64,000 bases of DNA from a cyanobacterium endosymbiont of Rhopalodia gibberula (GTDB taxonomy: Bacteria > Cyanobacteriota > Cyanobacteriia > Cyanobacteriales > Microcystaceae), in assembly GCF_003574135.1 (NCBI RefSeq), contig NZ_AP018341.1, positions 1,054,001 through 1,118,000 on the forward strand, in the 5' to 3' direction. Every line of letters begins with the position of its first letter. The stretch's first letter is position 1. Position numbers and translations under genes: made by a program. Below are positions 8,702-20,182 of the stretch, in pieces. The notes under the pieces were generated by a model. The model saw only the letters and a program-made list of their open reading frames with translations, had not been told where the DNA came from and ran no database searches.

Positions 8702-10714
8702 ATGTCTGTCTCTACTCTATCTTTGCCCTCAACTAACTTTCCAATAACCGCCGTTATTGGACAAGAAGCTATCAAATTAGCCTTACTTTTGGCTTCTGTT
8801 GATCCAGGGTTAGGAGGAGTCATCATCGCTGGTTGTCGAGGAACGGCAAAATCAATTTTAGCTAGGGGGATTCATGCTTTACTACCTCCGATCGAAAGGA
8901 TAAAAAATAACCCCTTTAACTGTGATCATAATAAACCCAGTGAATGGGATGATAACACCCAAGAACAATATCAAAATCTTGTTTTAGAAAATATTTCTAC
9001 AGAAATTATACCCGCTCCTTTTATTCAAGTTCCTATTGGCGTTACTGAAGATAGACTGTTAGGCTCAGTAAATGTGGAAGAGTCTATAAAAAAAGGAGAA
9101 GCAGTCTTTCAACCTGGGTTATTAGCACAGGCACATCGTGGAGTTTTATATGTTGATGAAGTCAACCTACTTGACGAGCAAATTTCCAATCAGATACTAA
9201 CTATCTTAACCGAAGGACGCAATCAGATTGAACGGGAAGGCATTAGTTTTCAACATTCTTGTCGACCTTTATTAATTGCTACTTATAACCCCGAAGAAGG
9301 ACCATTAAAACGACATCTGTTAGACCGCATCGCGATTGCTATCTATGCTGATGGCGTCTTAACGTTAGATCAACGAGTACAAGCAGTAGAACGAGCTATT
9401 GAGCATGCTAATTCACCTCAAGCGTTTATCGGCCAACATAATGATGAAATAAACGATATTAAAACCGAGATCATTCTCGCACGAGAATGGTTAAAAGAGG
9501 TCGAAATTACTAACGATCAGATTGCTTATTTAGTTGAGGAAGCTATCCGAGGAGCTGTAGAAGGGCATCGCGCCGAACTCTTCGCCGTTCGAGTTGCTAA
9601 AGCAGCAGCAGCCCTAGAAGGACGGAATATTGTCACGCCAGAAGACCTAAAACGGGCAGTGGAATTAGTGATTGTCCCTCGTTCCACCATAACACAGCCT
9701 TTTCCTGAAGATCATAAACAACTTCCAGCACCACCACCTCAACAACCTCAAGATGAGTCTAACCAAGACCAAGAGAAACAAGAAGAAAACCAAGAAGAAC
9801 CCCAACAAAAACCCCTAAATATTCCTGAAGAGTTCATTTTTGATATAGAAGGAATTATTCTTGATACTAATGTTCTTTATTTTGCTCAAAGAGCTCAACA
9901 GCAAGGAAATTCAGGGACTCGTGGCTTAATTTTTTCTGAAGACAGGGGGCGCTACATTAAACCCATGATCCTTAAAGGAAAAGTTAAACGCATTGCCATA
10001 GATGCAACTTTACGGGCGGCGGCTCCCTATCAAAAATCTCGTCGTTTGCGTCATCCTGGTCGTAGTGTCATCTTTGAACAAGGGGATATTAGGTCAAAAT
10101 ACATGGCAAGAAGAGCAGGGGCATTGATTATCTTTGTGGTAGATGCATCAGGATCGATGGCTTTAAACCGGATGCAGTCGGCTAAAGGTGCAGTGATGCG
10201 TCTGTTAACGGAAGCCTACGAAAATCGCGACCAAGTGGCGTTAGTTTCTTTTAGAGGAGAACAAGCAGACGTTTTATTACCTCCCACCCGTTCTGTTTCT
10301 TTGGCAAAACGACAGTTAGAAACTTTGCCCTGTGGAGGGGGTTCACCTTTGGCACACGGTTTATCTCAGGCAGTTCATGTAGGAATGAATGCTAAGATGT
10401 CTGGGGATATTGGACAAGTTGTCATTGTTGCGATTACTGACGGACGGGGTAACATTCCTTTAGCGAAATCTTTAGGAAAATCTTTACCTGAAGGGGAAAA
10501 GCCAGATATTCAGAGTGAACTATTAGAAATTGCCAAAAAAACTCGAGCTTTAGATATGAAGTTGTTGATTATCGATACAGAAAAAAAATTCGTTTCTACA
10601 GGTTTTGGAAAAGAGTTAGCACAAACTGCAGGGGGAACTTACTATAAATTACCCAGGGCAACAGAGCAGGCAATTGCACAGATGGCTAAAGAGGCGATTA
10701 CGGATTTAAAATGA
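8702..10714 (+). CDS. chlD: magnesium chelatase subunit D
   Basis: ChlD forms, with ChlI and ChlH, the ATP-dependent enzyme that inserts Mg2+ into protoporphyrin IX, the first committed step of chlorophyll synthesis. The 670 residues show the full architecture: an AAA+ domain with a Walker A-like GCRGTAKS at 44-51 and Walker B-like [10 protein letters not shown] near 148-157, a Pro/Gln/Glu-rich linker at about 335-380, and a C-terminal von Willebrand A domain. The metal site DASGS lies near residue 482, with a distal TDGRG. Length equals free-living homologues and no frame is broken. Both flanks are eroded DNA, so this gene has been conserved against its background. A bare ATG at 8702 starts it, without a strong ribosome site. 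Confidence 0.96.
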   Translation: MSVSTLSLPSTNFPITAVIGQEAIKLALLLASVDPGLGGVIIAGCRGTAKSILARGIHALLPPIERIKNNPFNCDHNKPSEWDDNTQEQYQNLVLENISTEIIPAPFIQVPIGVTEDRLLGSVNVEESIKKGEAVFQPGLLAQAHRGVLYVDEVNLLDEQISNQILTILTEGRNQIEREGISFQHSCRPLLIATYNPEEGPLKRHLLDRIAIAIYADGVLTLDQRVQAVERAIEHANSPQAFIGQHNDEINDIKTEIILAREWLKEVEITNDQIAYLVEEAIRGAVEGHRAELFAVRVAKAAAALEGRNIVTPEDLKRAVELVIVPRSTITQPFPEDHKQLPAPPPQQPQDESNQDQEKQEENQEEPQQKPLNIPEEFIFDIEGIILDTNVLYFAQRAQQQGNSGTRGLIFSEDRGRYIKPMILKGKVKRIAIDATLRAAAPYQKSRRLRHPGRSVIFEQGDIRSKYMARRAGALIIFVVDASGSMALNRMQSAKGAVMRLLTEAYENRDQVALVSFRGEQADVLLPPTRSVSLAKRQLETLPCGGGSPLAHGLSQAVHVGMNAKMSGDIGQVVIVAITDGRGNIPLAKSLGKSLPEGEKPDIQSELLEIAKKTRALDMKLLIIDTEKKFVSTGFGKELAQTAGGTYYKLPRATEQAIAQMAKEAITDLK

Positions 10715-12445
10715 ATATTATCAAGGTCCCAATTATTACCCAAATTATCCCAATATTATTAATTCCAGTCTAAGATATAAAATTTTACTAAACCAGTCAT
10801 ATAATAACATTGATATTAATATCTTAGAAGTCTTAATTTATAGATAATTAAATCTTTTAATTTGAAGTATTATGGTTAGTTATAGTCGAAATTTGATAAC
10901 TTATCTGACTAAATTCTACAACAAATAATTGTAAAATTAAACCTATTTATTGACTAAAAAAATCAGTTTTATTTAAATTCAATCTAACCTTAAAATACAA
11001 GTAAAAAAAATATAAAATTTATAAGATTAATTAAGAATAGTACCTGAATTAGAGCTTTATTTTTTATATTAAGATCCATAAAGACTATTCAACTAATATT
11101 AATTTTAATAAAGTAGAGTGATAAAAAATAAAAGTTAAAAACTTAGATAAAAATTTTAAAAAACAGCATAAGCTGAACTAGAAAGTAAATTGACCAATTG
11201 ATATATCTATAGTTTTACCAATATTCAGAAATGATACACCAGATTTATTCATAAAAAAATAAGAAACCAGATAAAATTTATAAAGACTACAAATAATACA
11301 TAAAAAATCATAGAATTTTATTTGACATATTTACTTGATAAAATTTATCTAAATTATCAAAAAAATAATTTTATAGATATTTTATTTATATAAAATTATT
11401 TATACAAAAAAAGATTTATACTAGTGTTAGTAACTCGTATAAAAAAATAATAATCAATACTTCTTTAATTTTTTAAAAAAAGTAAACTAAAAATATTAGC
11501 TTTGTAATTAGGTCGACAAAGTATGACTGTTCTATCGAACAAGACATACAGATTCATCGAAAAGTCGCTGTAAAATATTGAATTTGATTCAATCGATCAA
11601 TTTTAAGATAATTTAATCAACTATCGAAAATGCCTAGATACCTCAATTACTGCGAGTTTTTAAATAAATAATTTAGAAACAGCGAGGCTTTAGACTAATT
11701 TAAAGAAAAAAATGCGTCAATTGACAAATAATTTCCATATCTTAGTAAATCTACTTCATGCTTATTGACTGATACGATCAGACACTAATTATGAAGTCTG
11801 GTTAATTGCTAGACATAAAATTTTGTCTTAAGTTGTTATGATTATTTTTAAAGCCAGCAGACACATAGTGCTTTTATGGTATATTCTACGTTAGATTATA
11901 CAACTTAATTTCATCTGATAGATAATCAAAAGAGAATATTATAATTACTCCAAAATCAGAAATAAAAATATTTAATACGATTAATAAAAATGATAAGGTT
12001 ATCCTTCTGCAATGAGCAGGCGTATTTAATAAATATAATGATCTTGATTACTTAAAAAACAGTATTTTTAAGGTAAGAAAATTTTCTAAAATAAATTTTC
12101 TTAAACTGGTGATTACATATCTTATTGACACAGTTTTAATTCATCTTTATGCAGGGAATAATATGATGATTTATCAATCAATTTAAAAGATCGTAAAAAA
12201 CACAGAAATAGCCATTACTTTTATTGCCAAAGCAAAAATTTTACGAGGACAGATACATTACCTACTTAAAGATTTTTCAAGAAAAGATTTATTAAAAACA
12301 TAAGAGCTTTTTTCTGATTTAGAAAGGAAACCTAACTATCATAAGTACGCAATATATTCGAATTAATAAATAATGGCATTGTTTTAAGTATAATCAAAAA
12401 AATTTGCTTTTAGATTGATTTTTTAAAATGCAGTTTTTCTAAAAT
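10715..12445. other. AT-rich eroded region without genes
   Basis: About 1.7 kb between chlD and the DUF423 gene with no recognisable coding trace on either strand. Composition is extremely AT-rich with long A and T runs. I see no RNA gene and no strong hairpin. Probably old pseudogene DNA decayed beyond recognition. Confidence 0.55.
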
Positions 12446-12823
12446 CTATTTCCAATAATAAGCATTAATAACTAAGCTTCCCCATCCAACAATAAATGCA
12501 AGTCCACCAATTGGAGTAATTACCCCTAACCATTTAATTCCAGTTAAACTAAGGGCATAAAGACTTCCTGAAAAAATGAGTATCCCTACAAGAAATCCAT
12601 ATCCAGCCCATAATAAACTAGAAGGAGAGTTTTCTTGGACAGTGAATAGTAAAACAACCAATAACAAAGCTAGGGAATGATACATTTGATATTTAATTCC
12701 TGTTTCAAAAATATCTAGGGCGTGATCACTTAGTCGATTTTTTAAACTATGACGAGCAAATGCTCCTCCAGCCACTCCTAATCCTGCTAAGACTGTTCCA
12801 GCCATCATAAATACTTTGACCAT
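12446..12823 (-). CDS. DUF423 family membrane protein
   Basis: Integral membrane protein of 125 residues of the DUF423 (YgdD-like) family, function unknown. Four hydrophobic segments are visible: about 5-23 (MMAGTVLAGLGVAGGAFA), 45-66, 70-90 and 98-120. The family hallmarks are present: the N-terminal Gly-rich helix followed by GAFARHSLK, then a cytoplasmic YQMYHSLALL, and the C-terminal GGLAFIVGW. Length is normal for the family. It stands alone between two eroded regions, so its retention suggests a useful envelope role. The ATG at 12823 is the only reasonable start. Confidence 0.88.
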   Translation of the reverse strand: MVKVFMMAGTVLAGLGVAGGAFARHSLKNRLSDHALDIFETGIKYQMYHSLALLLVVLLFTVQENSPSSLLWAGYGFLVGILIFSGSLYALSLTGIKWLGVITPIGGLAFIVGWGSLVINAYYWK

Positions 12824-12927
12824 TTTCTTACTCTAAGCTCGCTTGTAACTAAGGTTTAGCATTAAATTATAATTCAGTACTTAATTGATTCTTAAGTTAC
12901 TTTATTTTATTGTTATTTTTGTAATCT

Positions 12928-13450
12928 CTATTCAACAATTACAGCAGTTATCCCTAATGATAGCATTTCTAGAATGGAAAAGTATGGTGAAAGTTTATCC
13001 TTTTCTAATAACCCTATACCCAAAGTCAAGATCAGAGTATTAGAAACAACAATACTGATCATCAAAGCTGGGAAAAAGCGAATTCAATATATTCTTATTA
13101 ATTCTGCTCTATAGCGGGTAAAATAAAAAAACTTAATCTATCAAAAACGAGAGCAGTCTAATAACTAATAATTAATCTGGTATAAGTACTAAATAAATTT
13201 CCAGTAAAAGTTGAGCAATAAGTTTTTGGCATAATTAGAAAAAATAACACTACAGTTGTATATTTACAAATATCAGATATCTCTCTCCCAAAAATCAGAT
13301 AGACTAGGGTTTTTCAAGAACGTTGAATGCTAAAATTATTGATTACTCCGATAACTATAACAATCAGCAAAAAACTTATCAAACTCAAACCGAATCCCTA
13401 TCTTAGTGACTAAACTTTATTCCCTATTGAGAAATATCTAACAGAATTTT
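12928..13450 (-). pseudogene. remnant of a multi-spanning membrane protein
   Basis: On the minus strand the stretch ending at 12928 reads as a hydrophobic C-terminus (FFPALMISIVVSNTLILTLG, then GLLEKDKLSP and LGITAVIVE before a stop). Further upstream, around 13250-13420, another frame gives hydrophobic segments such as LSLISFLLIVIVIGVINN. Stops and frame shifts lie between. The pattern suggests a decayed multi-pass membrane protein, possibly a transporter, but I cannot name the family. Confidence 0.35.
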
Positions 13451-13467
13451 AAATAATGGAGAAAATA

Positions 13468-14165
13468 ATGCAACAAAGAGCTATGTAGCTTATAAAAGCT
13501 ATCAAGAATTAAAATCTTTTGGATATAATCCAGAGGTGTTAGGAGACGAAGATTTTGAAATAAAGGTTTAATGCTGTGGCATCTGTCATAGTTATCTAGA
13601 TATATTTAAATGATGACTGGGGACTGACTTAGTATTTCTTTACTTTCTGCTCATAAAGTAGTGGAAACTGTTGAAGCAATCGAAGACAAAGTGACTATTC
13701 CAAAAATCGGGCAGCTAGTAGGACTTGGTTGGTTTTCGCGTTCGTGTTTTATTTGTGTTGTGTTTGTCGAGAGCTCACAATGTTTCCCTTAACACTTTGG
13801 TTATTTCTTTGCCCTATAAGGTTAACCGAGAAACGGCTGAACCTTATAGAGCAAAATTAAAGTTTTCAACCGTATTATTTAATGCAGCGCTGAATTTAAT
13901 GATCTCGTTCGAGGATTAAGTTATATGTTTATTGAATGTCTCTACATTTGAGAGTATCAGATAACAATATTTTGTAGTAATCCTGAAAAGGAAGAAGAAG
14001 TACATCACTCAGGAGTTAATCATTTTGTTAATTCCTGTGATTTAGAAGCAATTTTAGTTATTGTTAATTCCTTTGATTTCATCATCTCTACGGTGAATGT
14101 TAGGACAGATAAACTTAAACATACTATGTCTGAAAAAGTAAGCAGCAACTTCTTCCTAAAATAGG
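13468..14165 (+). pseudogene. zinc-dependent alcohol dehydrogenase (Ahr/YjgB-like) pseudogene
   Basis: Pieces in several frames align in order with the cyanobacterial NADPH-dependent zinc alcohol/aldehyde reductase. Near 13530: YNPEVLGDEDFEIKV, a stop, then the zinc-ligand segment CCGICHS. Near 13650-13760: HKVVETVEAIEDKVTIPKIG followed by GLGWFSRSC. Near 13980-14100: NPEKEEEVHHSGVNHFVNSC and then FDFIISTVNV. At least four stops or frame changes interrupt it, and the Rossmann-fold centre is badly worn. The enzyme family reduces aldehydes to alcohols, so its loss removes a fermentative or detoxifying step. The order and spacing of the pieces make the identification strong. Confidence 0.8.
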
Positions 14166-14873
14166 TATTTATTAAGGTCTTGCGCTATGAAGATTAAATC
14201 TCATTTAAATCATACTAAAGTATTTTACAAAATAACAATGTTATTCCTTGATTGAAAGTATTTAATGTAAAAAACATCGCTTTTATTTAAAAATAGGTAA
14301 AGCTTCGATCTTTAAAAGAAAATTATATAATTCTATATCAGAAATTTAAATTATTTTAGTTGTCAATAAATACTATAAATTATTGATTCTTCAGTTAATT
14401 TTAGTCGAAATATATGACCGCAAACTAGTTCTTAAGTTAAGACAATATTTAACCAGTAAATTTTTGACAAACTGAGTATGTATTACTTGATATATTTTTA
14501 AAATACACTTTTAAAAAACTTTAGATAATTATCTATTATTAATAGAACTTAAGATTAAATTCAGTTTTATTCACTAATAAAATATTACTTAGTAAATTTA
14601 TTTTCATAGGAACGGTTAACGATTAACCTAAAAATACCTCTAAGATTGAATGTTTTAGAAATTGAAGTATTTAAACTGTTTCGTTAACCTTTTTGCTCCA
14701 CTGACTACTAATACCTATCTACTTAGACAACCTTCTCTCGATTTAAAATTAAAAGATGGGCTGGGTTTGTCTTTTACACATTGAGAAAGAATGAGCCTTG
14801 AAATGGTAAAGAAGCTTTTCCTTGGTTAATATAAAGTGATGATCAAAGTAACAGTGTTTGTATATAAATTAAA

Positions 14874-15620
14874 TTATTTTTTTACTTCTAGGGCTTTAAT
14901 TTGTTCAATGGCTGCGTCAGAACCTTGATCATACCCTTGTTCTTCCCACAATTGAGCAGCTTTTTCAAAATCGACAATTGCTTTTTGACTCTGACCGAGA
15001 TCAGATAAGGCTAGTCCACGGTTGAAATAGGCTTCTCCATAGTCAGGCTTAAGTTTAATTGCCTCAGTAAAATCATTTTGAGCTAGATCTGCTTGATCCA
15101 GGTTCAAATAAGCTAATCCCAGATTATTATAGGCAAAAGCATCATTAGGATTAAGTTTAAGAGCTTTCACATAATTGGTAATCGCTTGTTCATCTTTTCC
15201 TAAGTGTAAGTAGACGTTCCCTCGATTAACATAGGCTTCAACCAGTTTGGAATCGAGTTTGAGGGCTTGGCTAAAATCCCCTAATGCCAATTCGAATTTC
15301 CCTAAGTGGCTATATGCAAACCCCCGATTAAAATAAGCATCAACATTATTGGGATTTTTTTCAACAGCCTTAGTAAAGTCCCTCGCGGCTCCTAGAAAAT
15401 CGCCCTTACGGCTTTTGGTAATCCCCTGTTGAACGAATTCAATCGGACCAGTTTTGACTAAATTGGCTTGATTTGTTATAGCAGAATTACGGTCACAGGC
15501 AATGTTTAAACCTAACAAAAATAGGAATATAAGGAACAGGTAAACACGAGACTGAATCCTTAATATCAGGAAGGATTTGAGTGATGGAAAACAAAAAACG
15601 GGAGAAGTTGGGAGATTCAA
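14874..15620 (-). CDS. TPR-repeat lipoprotein
   Basis: Protein of 248 residues with an N-terminal hydrophobic segment ending in a lipobox (LNIAC, Cys at about 42), predicting a lipid-anchored envelope protein. After it come about five tandem tetratricopeptide repeats (roughly residues 55-230), with repeated phrases such as AYFNRGFAYSHLGKFELALG and AYNNLGLAYLNLDQADLAQN. These form a helical superhelix for protein-protein contacts. Such TPR lipoproteins are common in cyanobacteria and no specific partner is evident. The start is uncertain: the frame begins at MNLPTS, but later starts nearer the signal segment are possible. It is divergent from the RlpA-like gene. Confidence 0.85.
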   Translation of the reverse strand: MNLPTSPVFCFPSLKSFLILRIQSRVYLFLIFLFLLGLNIACDRNSAITNQANLVKTGPIEFVQQGITKSRKGDFLGAARDFTKAVEKNPNNVDAYFNRGFAYSHLGKFELALGDFSQALKLDSKLVEAYVNRGNVYLHLGKDEQAITNYVKALKLNPNDAFAYNNLGLAYLNLDQADLAQNDFTEAIKLKPDYGEAYFNRGLALSDLGQSQKAIVDFEKAAQLWEEQGYDQGSDAAIEQIKALEVKK

Positions 15621-15832
15621 AATAGATTGCTCGAGTGAGTAATTTCAGAAAATTTAGCAATTAACTCCTAATCTATGAGAACCCAACTCTTGTTAGTCAA
15701 GATTTGTATAGTTAAGGCACACTTCAATAATGACTACTACTGGCAATCATCGTACGGCCTGTTGTCAACTAGACAAATGTGAGAAAACTGAGTATATTAA
15801 CTTGGGTTATCCGTATGAGGAGTTATCTTCCA

Positions 15833-16159
15833 ATGAAAAAACTGTTGGTATCTACTTTGATGATAGCGTTGACTGCAGCTCCTGGACAGGCTCAAACAGC
15901 AACTTATTATTCTTCTCACTATCATGGTAAAAAAACCGCATCAGGAGTAATATTTAACAATTATCAACCTTTAGCGGCTCATCCTTCTCTCCCCTTTGGG
16001 ACAAAAGTAAAGGTGACAAACCGCAAAAATGGTAAGAGCATCATTGTTCGAGTTGTGGATCGCTGTCGTTGTAACATTGATTTGTCTCGAGGTGCTTTTC
16101 AACAAATTAGTTCTTTAAAATCAGGTAGAATTCCAGTAAGTATTAAAGTTTTACCTTAA
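15833..16159 (+). CDS. RlpA-like double-psi beta-barrel secreted protein
   Basis: Small exported protein of 108 residues. The ATG at 15833, with GAGGAG at 15817-15822, gives a clean signal peptide (MKKLLVSTLMIALTAAPGQA) likely cleaved after GQA; a longer frame from a GTG at 15779 lacks this logic. The mature part is a single RlpA-like double-psi barrel with TASG, then LPFGTKVKVTN, VRVVDRC and a final IDLSRGAF. These match the catalytic-type pattern of RlpA lytic transglycosylases that cut glycan strands lacking stem peptides. The SPOR domain of larger RlpA proteins is absent, as is usual for short cyanobacterial versions. A role in peptidoglycan remodelling is likely. Confidence 0.82.
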   Translation: MKKLLVSTLMIALTAAPGQAQTATYYSSHYHGKKTASGVIFNNYQPLAAHPSLPFGTKVKVTNRKNGKSIIVRVVDRCRCNIDLSRGAFQQISSLKSGRIPVSIKVLP

Positions 16160-16372
16160 AATCAAGCTCTAAATCTCCTTGTTTCCTATTTTAACTAAAA
16201 TTTAGAACAAATACTTTATCTATTAAGAAAAAGAATTTTTTATAAACCTCATGAGTAGTCTTCGCATATTCGTAGGATAATTAAGTTTAGGCAATCAGTG
16301 TTAAGTGTTAAGATAACCCATACTTTAATTGTCAAACAAAGTCGCTCAATTACCAACAGAAAGGAGACAATA

Positions 16373-17674
16373 GTGGTTAGCACAGCATTATTCACAACCA
16401 CGAAATCGGAAGAAATTTTCACCGTGGCCCAAAAATTAATGCCTGGTGGGGTCAGCTCCCCAGTACGAGCGTTTAAATCTGTTGGTGGACAGCCCATTGT
16501 TTTTGATCGCGTCAAGGGAGCCTATATTTGGGATGTAGATGACAACCAGTACATTGATTATGTAGGAACCTGGGGACCGGCTATCTGTGGTCATGCTCAT
16601 CCTGAAGTCATTGCAGCCCTTCATGAAGCTCTAGAAAAAGGAACTAGTTTTGGTGCGCCTTCTTTTCAGGAAAATATTTTAGCAGAAATGGTTATTGAAG
16701 CCGTTCCTAGTATAGAGATGGTTAGATTCGTCAATTCAGGGACGGAAGCTTGTATGTCTATTTTGCGTCTTATACGGGCATTTACTCGACGCGACAAGAT
16801 AATTAAATTTGAAGGATGCTATCATGGCCATGCTGATATGTTCTTAGTTAAAGCAGGATCAGGGGTTGCAACCTTAGGTTTACCCGACTCCCCAGGAGTC
16901 CCTATAACCACGACTAGAGATACTTTAACGGCTCCTTATAATGACTTAGAAGCGGTTAAAACTCTGTTTGCCGAAAATCCTGATGAAATCGCCGGAATTA
17001 TTTTAGAGCCGGTTGTTGGTAATTCCGGTTTGGTCACTCCCGATGCGGGATTTTTAGAGGGTTTGCGAGAGTTGACTAAAGAATACGGAGCCTTACTAGT
17101 ATTTGATGAAGTAATGACTGGATTTCGTTTGGCTTATGGGGGAGCTCAAGAAAAATTTGGTGTTACTCCTGATCTAACCACATTGGGTAAGATTATCGGT
17201 GGTGGTTTGCCTGTGGGAGCTTATGGAGGACGTAAAGATATTATGGCAATGGTAGCACCGGTAGGTTCTATGTACCAGGCAGGAACCTTATCCGGTAATC
17301 CTTTAGCTATGACTGCGGGAATCAAAACTCTTGAATTGCTACAAAAACCGGGAACATATGAATATTTAAGCAGAATTACCCAAAAGCTGAGTGATGGCTT
17401 AATTAAACTTGCTCAAGAAGCAGGGCATGCTGTTTATGGTGATTGTATCGGGGCTATGTTCGGACTATTTTTTATGGAAGGACCTGTCCGTAACTACGAT
17501 GATGCCAAAAAGTCTGATCTACATAAATTTAGTCTTTTTCACCGGGGAATGCTCGAACATGGTGTTTATTTAGCTCCTTCTCAATTTGAGGCTGGTTTTA
17601 CTTCCTTAGCTCATAGTAACGAGGATATTGATCAAACCTTAGAGACGGCCCGCAAAGTTTTCGCAACTTTATAA
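16373..17674 (+). CDS. hemL: glutamate-1-semialdehyde 2,1-aminomutase
   Basis: PLP enzyme converting glutamate-1-semialdehyde to 5-aminolevulinate, the last step of the C5 route feeding haem and chlorophyll. From the GTG at 16373, preceded by AAGGAG at 16361-16366, it has 433 residues, the normal length. The lysine that binds PLP is Lys273 in [11 protein letters not shown]. The substrate and cofactor motifs NSGTEA, GCYHGH and FDEVMTGFR are all present. An upstream in-frame ATG-like extension to 16298 has no ribosome site and no family support. Together with hemC, hemF and chlD in this window it shows that tetrapyrrole synthesis is being kept. Confidence 0.97.
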   Translation: MVSTALFTTTKSEEIFTVAQKLMPGGVSSPVRAFKSVGGQPIVFDRVKGAYIWDVDDNQYIDYVGTWGPAICGHAHPEVIAALHEALEKGTSFGAPSFQENILAEMVIEAVPSIEMVRFVNSGTEACMSILRLIRAFTRRDKIIKFEGCYHGHADMFLVKAGSGVATLGLPDSPGVPITTTRDTLTAPYNDLEAVKTLFAENPDEIAGIILEPVVGNSGLVTPDAGFLEGLRELTKEYGALLVFDEVMTGFRLAYGGAQEKFGVTPDLTTLGKIIGGGLPVGAYGGRKDIMAMVAPVGSMYQAGTLSGNPLAMTAGIKTLELLQKPGTYEYLSRITQKLSDGLIKLAQEAGHAVYGDCIGAMFGLFFMEGPVRNYDDAKKSDLHKFSLFHRGMLEHGVYLAPSQFEAGFTSLAHSNEDIDQTLETARKVFATL

Positions 17675-18960
17675 GTCAGAGAATTTTAATTAACAGTCAA
17701 TGATTTAACAGAATGAGGGGTGCTTTCTCTTCAATCCCTTAGTGGTTTTTCAGTGGAATTGTATCCACTTTCATACTAAACCTAGTCTTTATATCTCCTG
17801 TTTGTCCCACCTTTTCCAAAAATTATGCCTTTCTCCAAATTTAAGTAGGTTTTTACAACTAAATTTAGTCCTATGTGTTAGGAAAAATGATAATTTCCCT
17901 TCTTTTGAGAATTAAAAAGAGAGATGATAAATTTAAGGTTTGAACGTAGAGTTTAAAGATTATGACTATATATTACTAAATTTTCCTTCAAAAACATTCG
18001 AATAACTTGATTACTTCACTCATACATCGAATCTCATCATTATAAGCTGAGATGATTAAACAAGGAAGCGAGAATATCAAAAATTCCCAGGTTTTCGTAC
18101 TGTCAGTCGAGCGAATGACCTCCAAAAAAATAGGGACGGTAGGCTTAGTCTGCTTTAATTATCTGATATAGTGAATAGTGATCATCTTTACGCTTGTGTT
18201 AGGTCCGGCTTGATCATTTACTCCCTATACTTGTAGTCTATAAAACGGTTAGTCAACGCCCAGATCAAGAGCTAGAGAATAGGGTTGTAATGTGGTCTCT
18301 ATACCTCCAGAATACGGAAGAGAGAGGTTTAAAGCCACTTACTGAATCGTAATTGAAGGAGAAGCAAAACTCTATCCCAAATTGTTGGTTTTAACTGACT
18401 TTATCTTATAGCTTTGATACAATTTTGGGGTAAACACTTTTGTTGCTAAATGATCATCAAGTACTTCAAATATATGACATTCAAAAATTGGGGTTGCTTG
18501 AAAGAAAGCTTCTCAACTCTTTTGGAGAAGCTCACTCAGCTTAACTACCGTTAGTAAATCAAGTTACATAGTAGTTAAAAGGGTTTTCAAATCTGACTTA
18601 GAGAAGTCTAATTTTAAAAAATTCAAGATTAAAGTCTGAAGATGGAAGATAAAATTTCAGTAACTACTGATATATCTGGGGTATCATGGCCAACAGATTC
18701 ATTCTATTCACTAAAAATATCCATTTGTCTCACACATTAAATTCTTGATTAATGCTACTTCTAAAGTACATGGAGACTGTCCCCAAGAAAGTTAGCTTTG
18801 TAAGTATGATACTGAACCTTATTATTAGAAGTTTTAGAGATAGTCCTGTTTTTAATAAAAAAATTTCACAAATTTGTAATTGATGCTATGAGGAGACAGC
18901 TTAACAAATAGTTTCAACTAGCTGACATCAATTGAGTATATCTAAATAAATTTTCTGAAA
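17675..18960. other. eroded region downstream of hemL
   Basis: About 1.3 kb with no intact gene. Some minus-strand stretches around 18070-18520 read in protein-like short phrases (for example AFFQATPIFECHIFEVLDD near 18450), and they lie directly downstream of the dead acyl-AMP ligase on the same strand. They may be the rest of its operon or further domains of the same protein. I cannot identify them. Confidence 0.4.
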
Positions 18961-18964
18961 CTAT

Positions 18965-20000
18965 TGAACAATGACTAATTTTAACTCACTTTCGATATTT
19001 CCAGAAAATGCTGCACCATAGTTAGGTGTAGAGCTTAATTGGTTGATTCTAGCATTAACTTAATATTTTGGGGATAATGATTTTGATCTCGGATAATAAT
19101 TAAATCCTTAAGACAACCAATTATCAATGACTCATCATAACGCAAAAATCCTAAATCACCCGTTCGTGAAAATAAATTGTCTCCCGTACTTTGGATCGAT
19201 TCCAGTAAACCTGAGCAATACTGGAACTCGATATCCAAATCTCTTCTATTTGATCAGCGAAACACTTGGTTCAGGTCTCGGCGTTAACAATGAGTTTTTC
19301 TATTCCGAATCAAAACAACCACAACTAACGATTTTCTAGAAATTTTATTTCTTATCAAGAGTTACCACAACATGATTATCAGCCAACTGACTCTCATCAA
19401 GGTTAAACATGATTGGTGGCTGTTTAAAAGTGTTTCGGAAACAAGCTAAGTTAGGGGTTAGACTCCGAGTGGCTTTGTGTAAAGAAAAATAGCTATTAAC
19501 TAACGTAAGAGCTTGTGTGTAAAATTCAGTATTACGCAATCTTAACAAAAGAGTTACCATAGAGAGGCTGTAAAACTCCCAAAACTAACCCTGTTTTATG
19601 GTTAAATGGCAACTAAGTAATGGTATGGAGTTGGGATTTAATTCCAAACTACTCATAGTCAATGGCTAAATTATACATAATCATTGTTGTGCTTTATCAT
19701 TACCCCTTTAGGTTTTTCTGTCGATCTAGAAGTCTACTAAGAAAGACCGGGCTATTTATTATCATTTACGGTGAGTTTTTGCCAGTCTTGAAGAGGACTG
19801 ACATAGGTGTGATGGTCAGGACAAGCTTTGTTTGAGTATCAGTAGCGATTATTTCCAGTTTTGATAGGAACTAACCTGGACACAATAAACAGACCGGTAT
19901 GATGACAGCCCCGCAAATAGACGTCCATAAATTCTGGTATGAAAAACTATAATAGCAAGACTTTTTTCTTGTTTCCCTTAGTTGATAACTAAGACTATTG
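18965..20000 (-). pseudogene. fatty acyl-AMP ligase (FAAL) pseudogene
   Basis: Minus-strand fragments follow the FAAL order in about 1 kb. Near 19900: a decayed N-terminal part resembling the segment GCLYAGV..PVYPP. Near 19710: KPKGVMIKHNN, the AMP-binding loop region. Near 19600: GLVLGVLQPLY. Near 19235-19045: a long clean run with FSRTGDLGFLRYDESLI and GCLKDLIIIRDQNHYPQNI, the hinge and C-terminal domain. Last, near 18990: NYGAAFSGNI. Many stops, frame shifts and deletions separate them. FAALs activate fatty acids as adenylates for polyketide or lipopeptide assembly lines and olefin synthases. The gene is clearly dead; the C-terminal third is best preserved. Confidence 0.82.
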
Positions 20001-20144
20001 ATTTGTCTCTCACCGTCTCGAAGAAATATATAAATTTTCACTTAGATTAATGTAAGATTCTATCTCTTAATAAGTATTTTAAAGTAAAAAAATCTAGGAT
20101 TTACTGAAAGTTTATACTTTCTTATTAAGTAAGTAAGTTTAAAT

Positions 20145-20182
20145 AAATATAGAAATACAAATTGATTTGTATTTCTATATTT
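20145..20182. repeat. perfect 18-bp inverted repeat
   Basis: Arms 20145-20162 and 20165-20182 are perfect complements separated by only two bases (TG), with one further pair outside. No intact gene is adjacent; it lies between the FAAL and ycf35 pseudogenes. It is probably the terminator of one of them, or a palindromic element. Confidence 0.65.

Noticed and set aside
19127-19339. Plus-strand 70-codon frame
   Set aside because: It is the antisense of the best-preserved part of the FAAL pseudogene.
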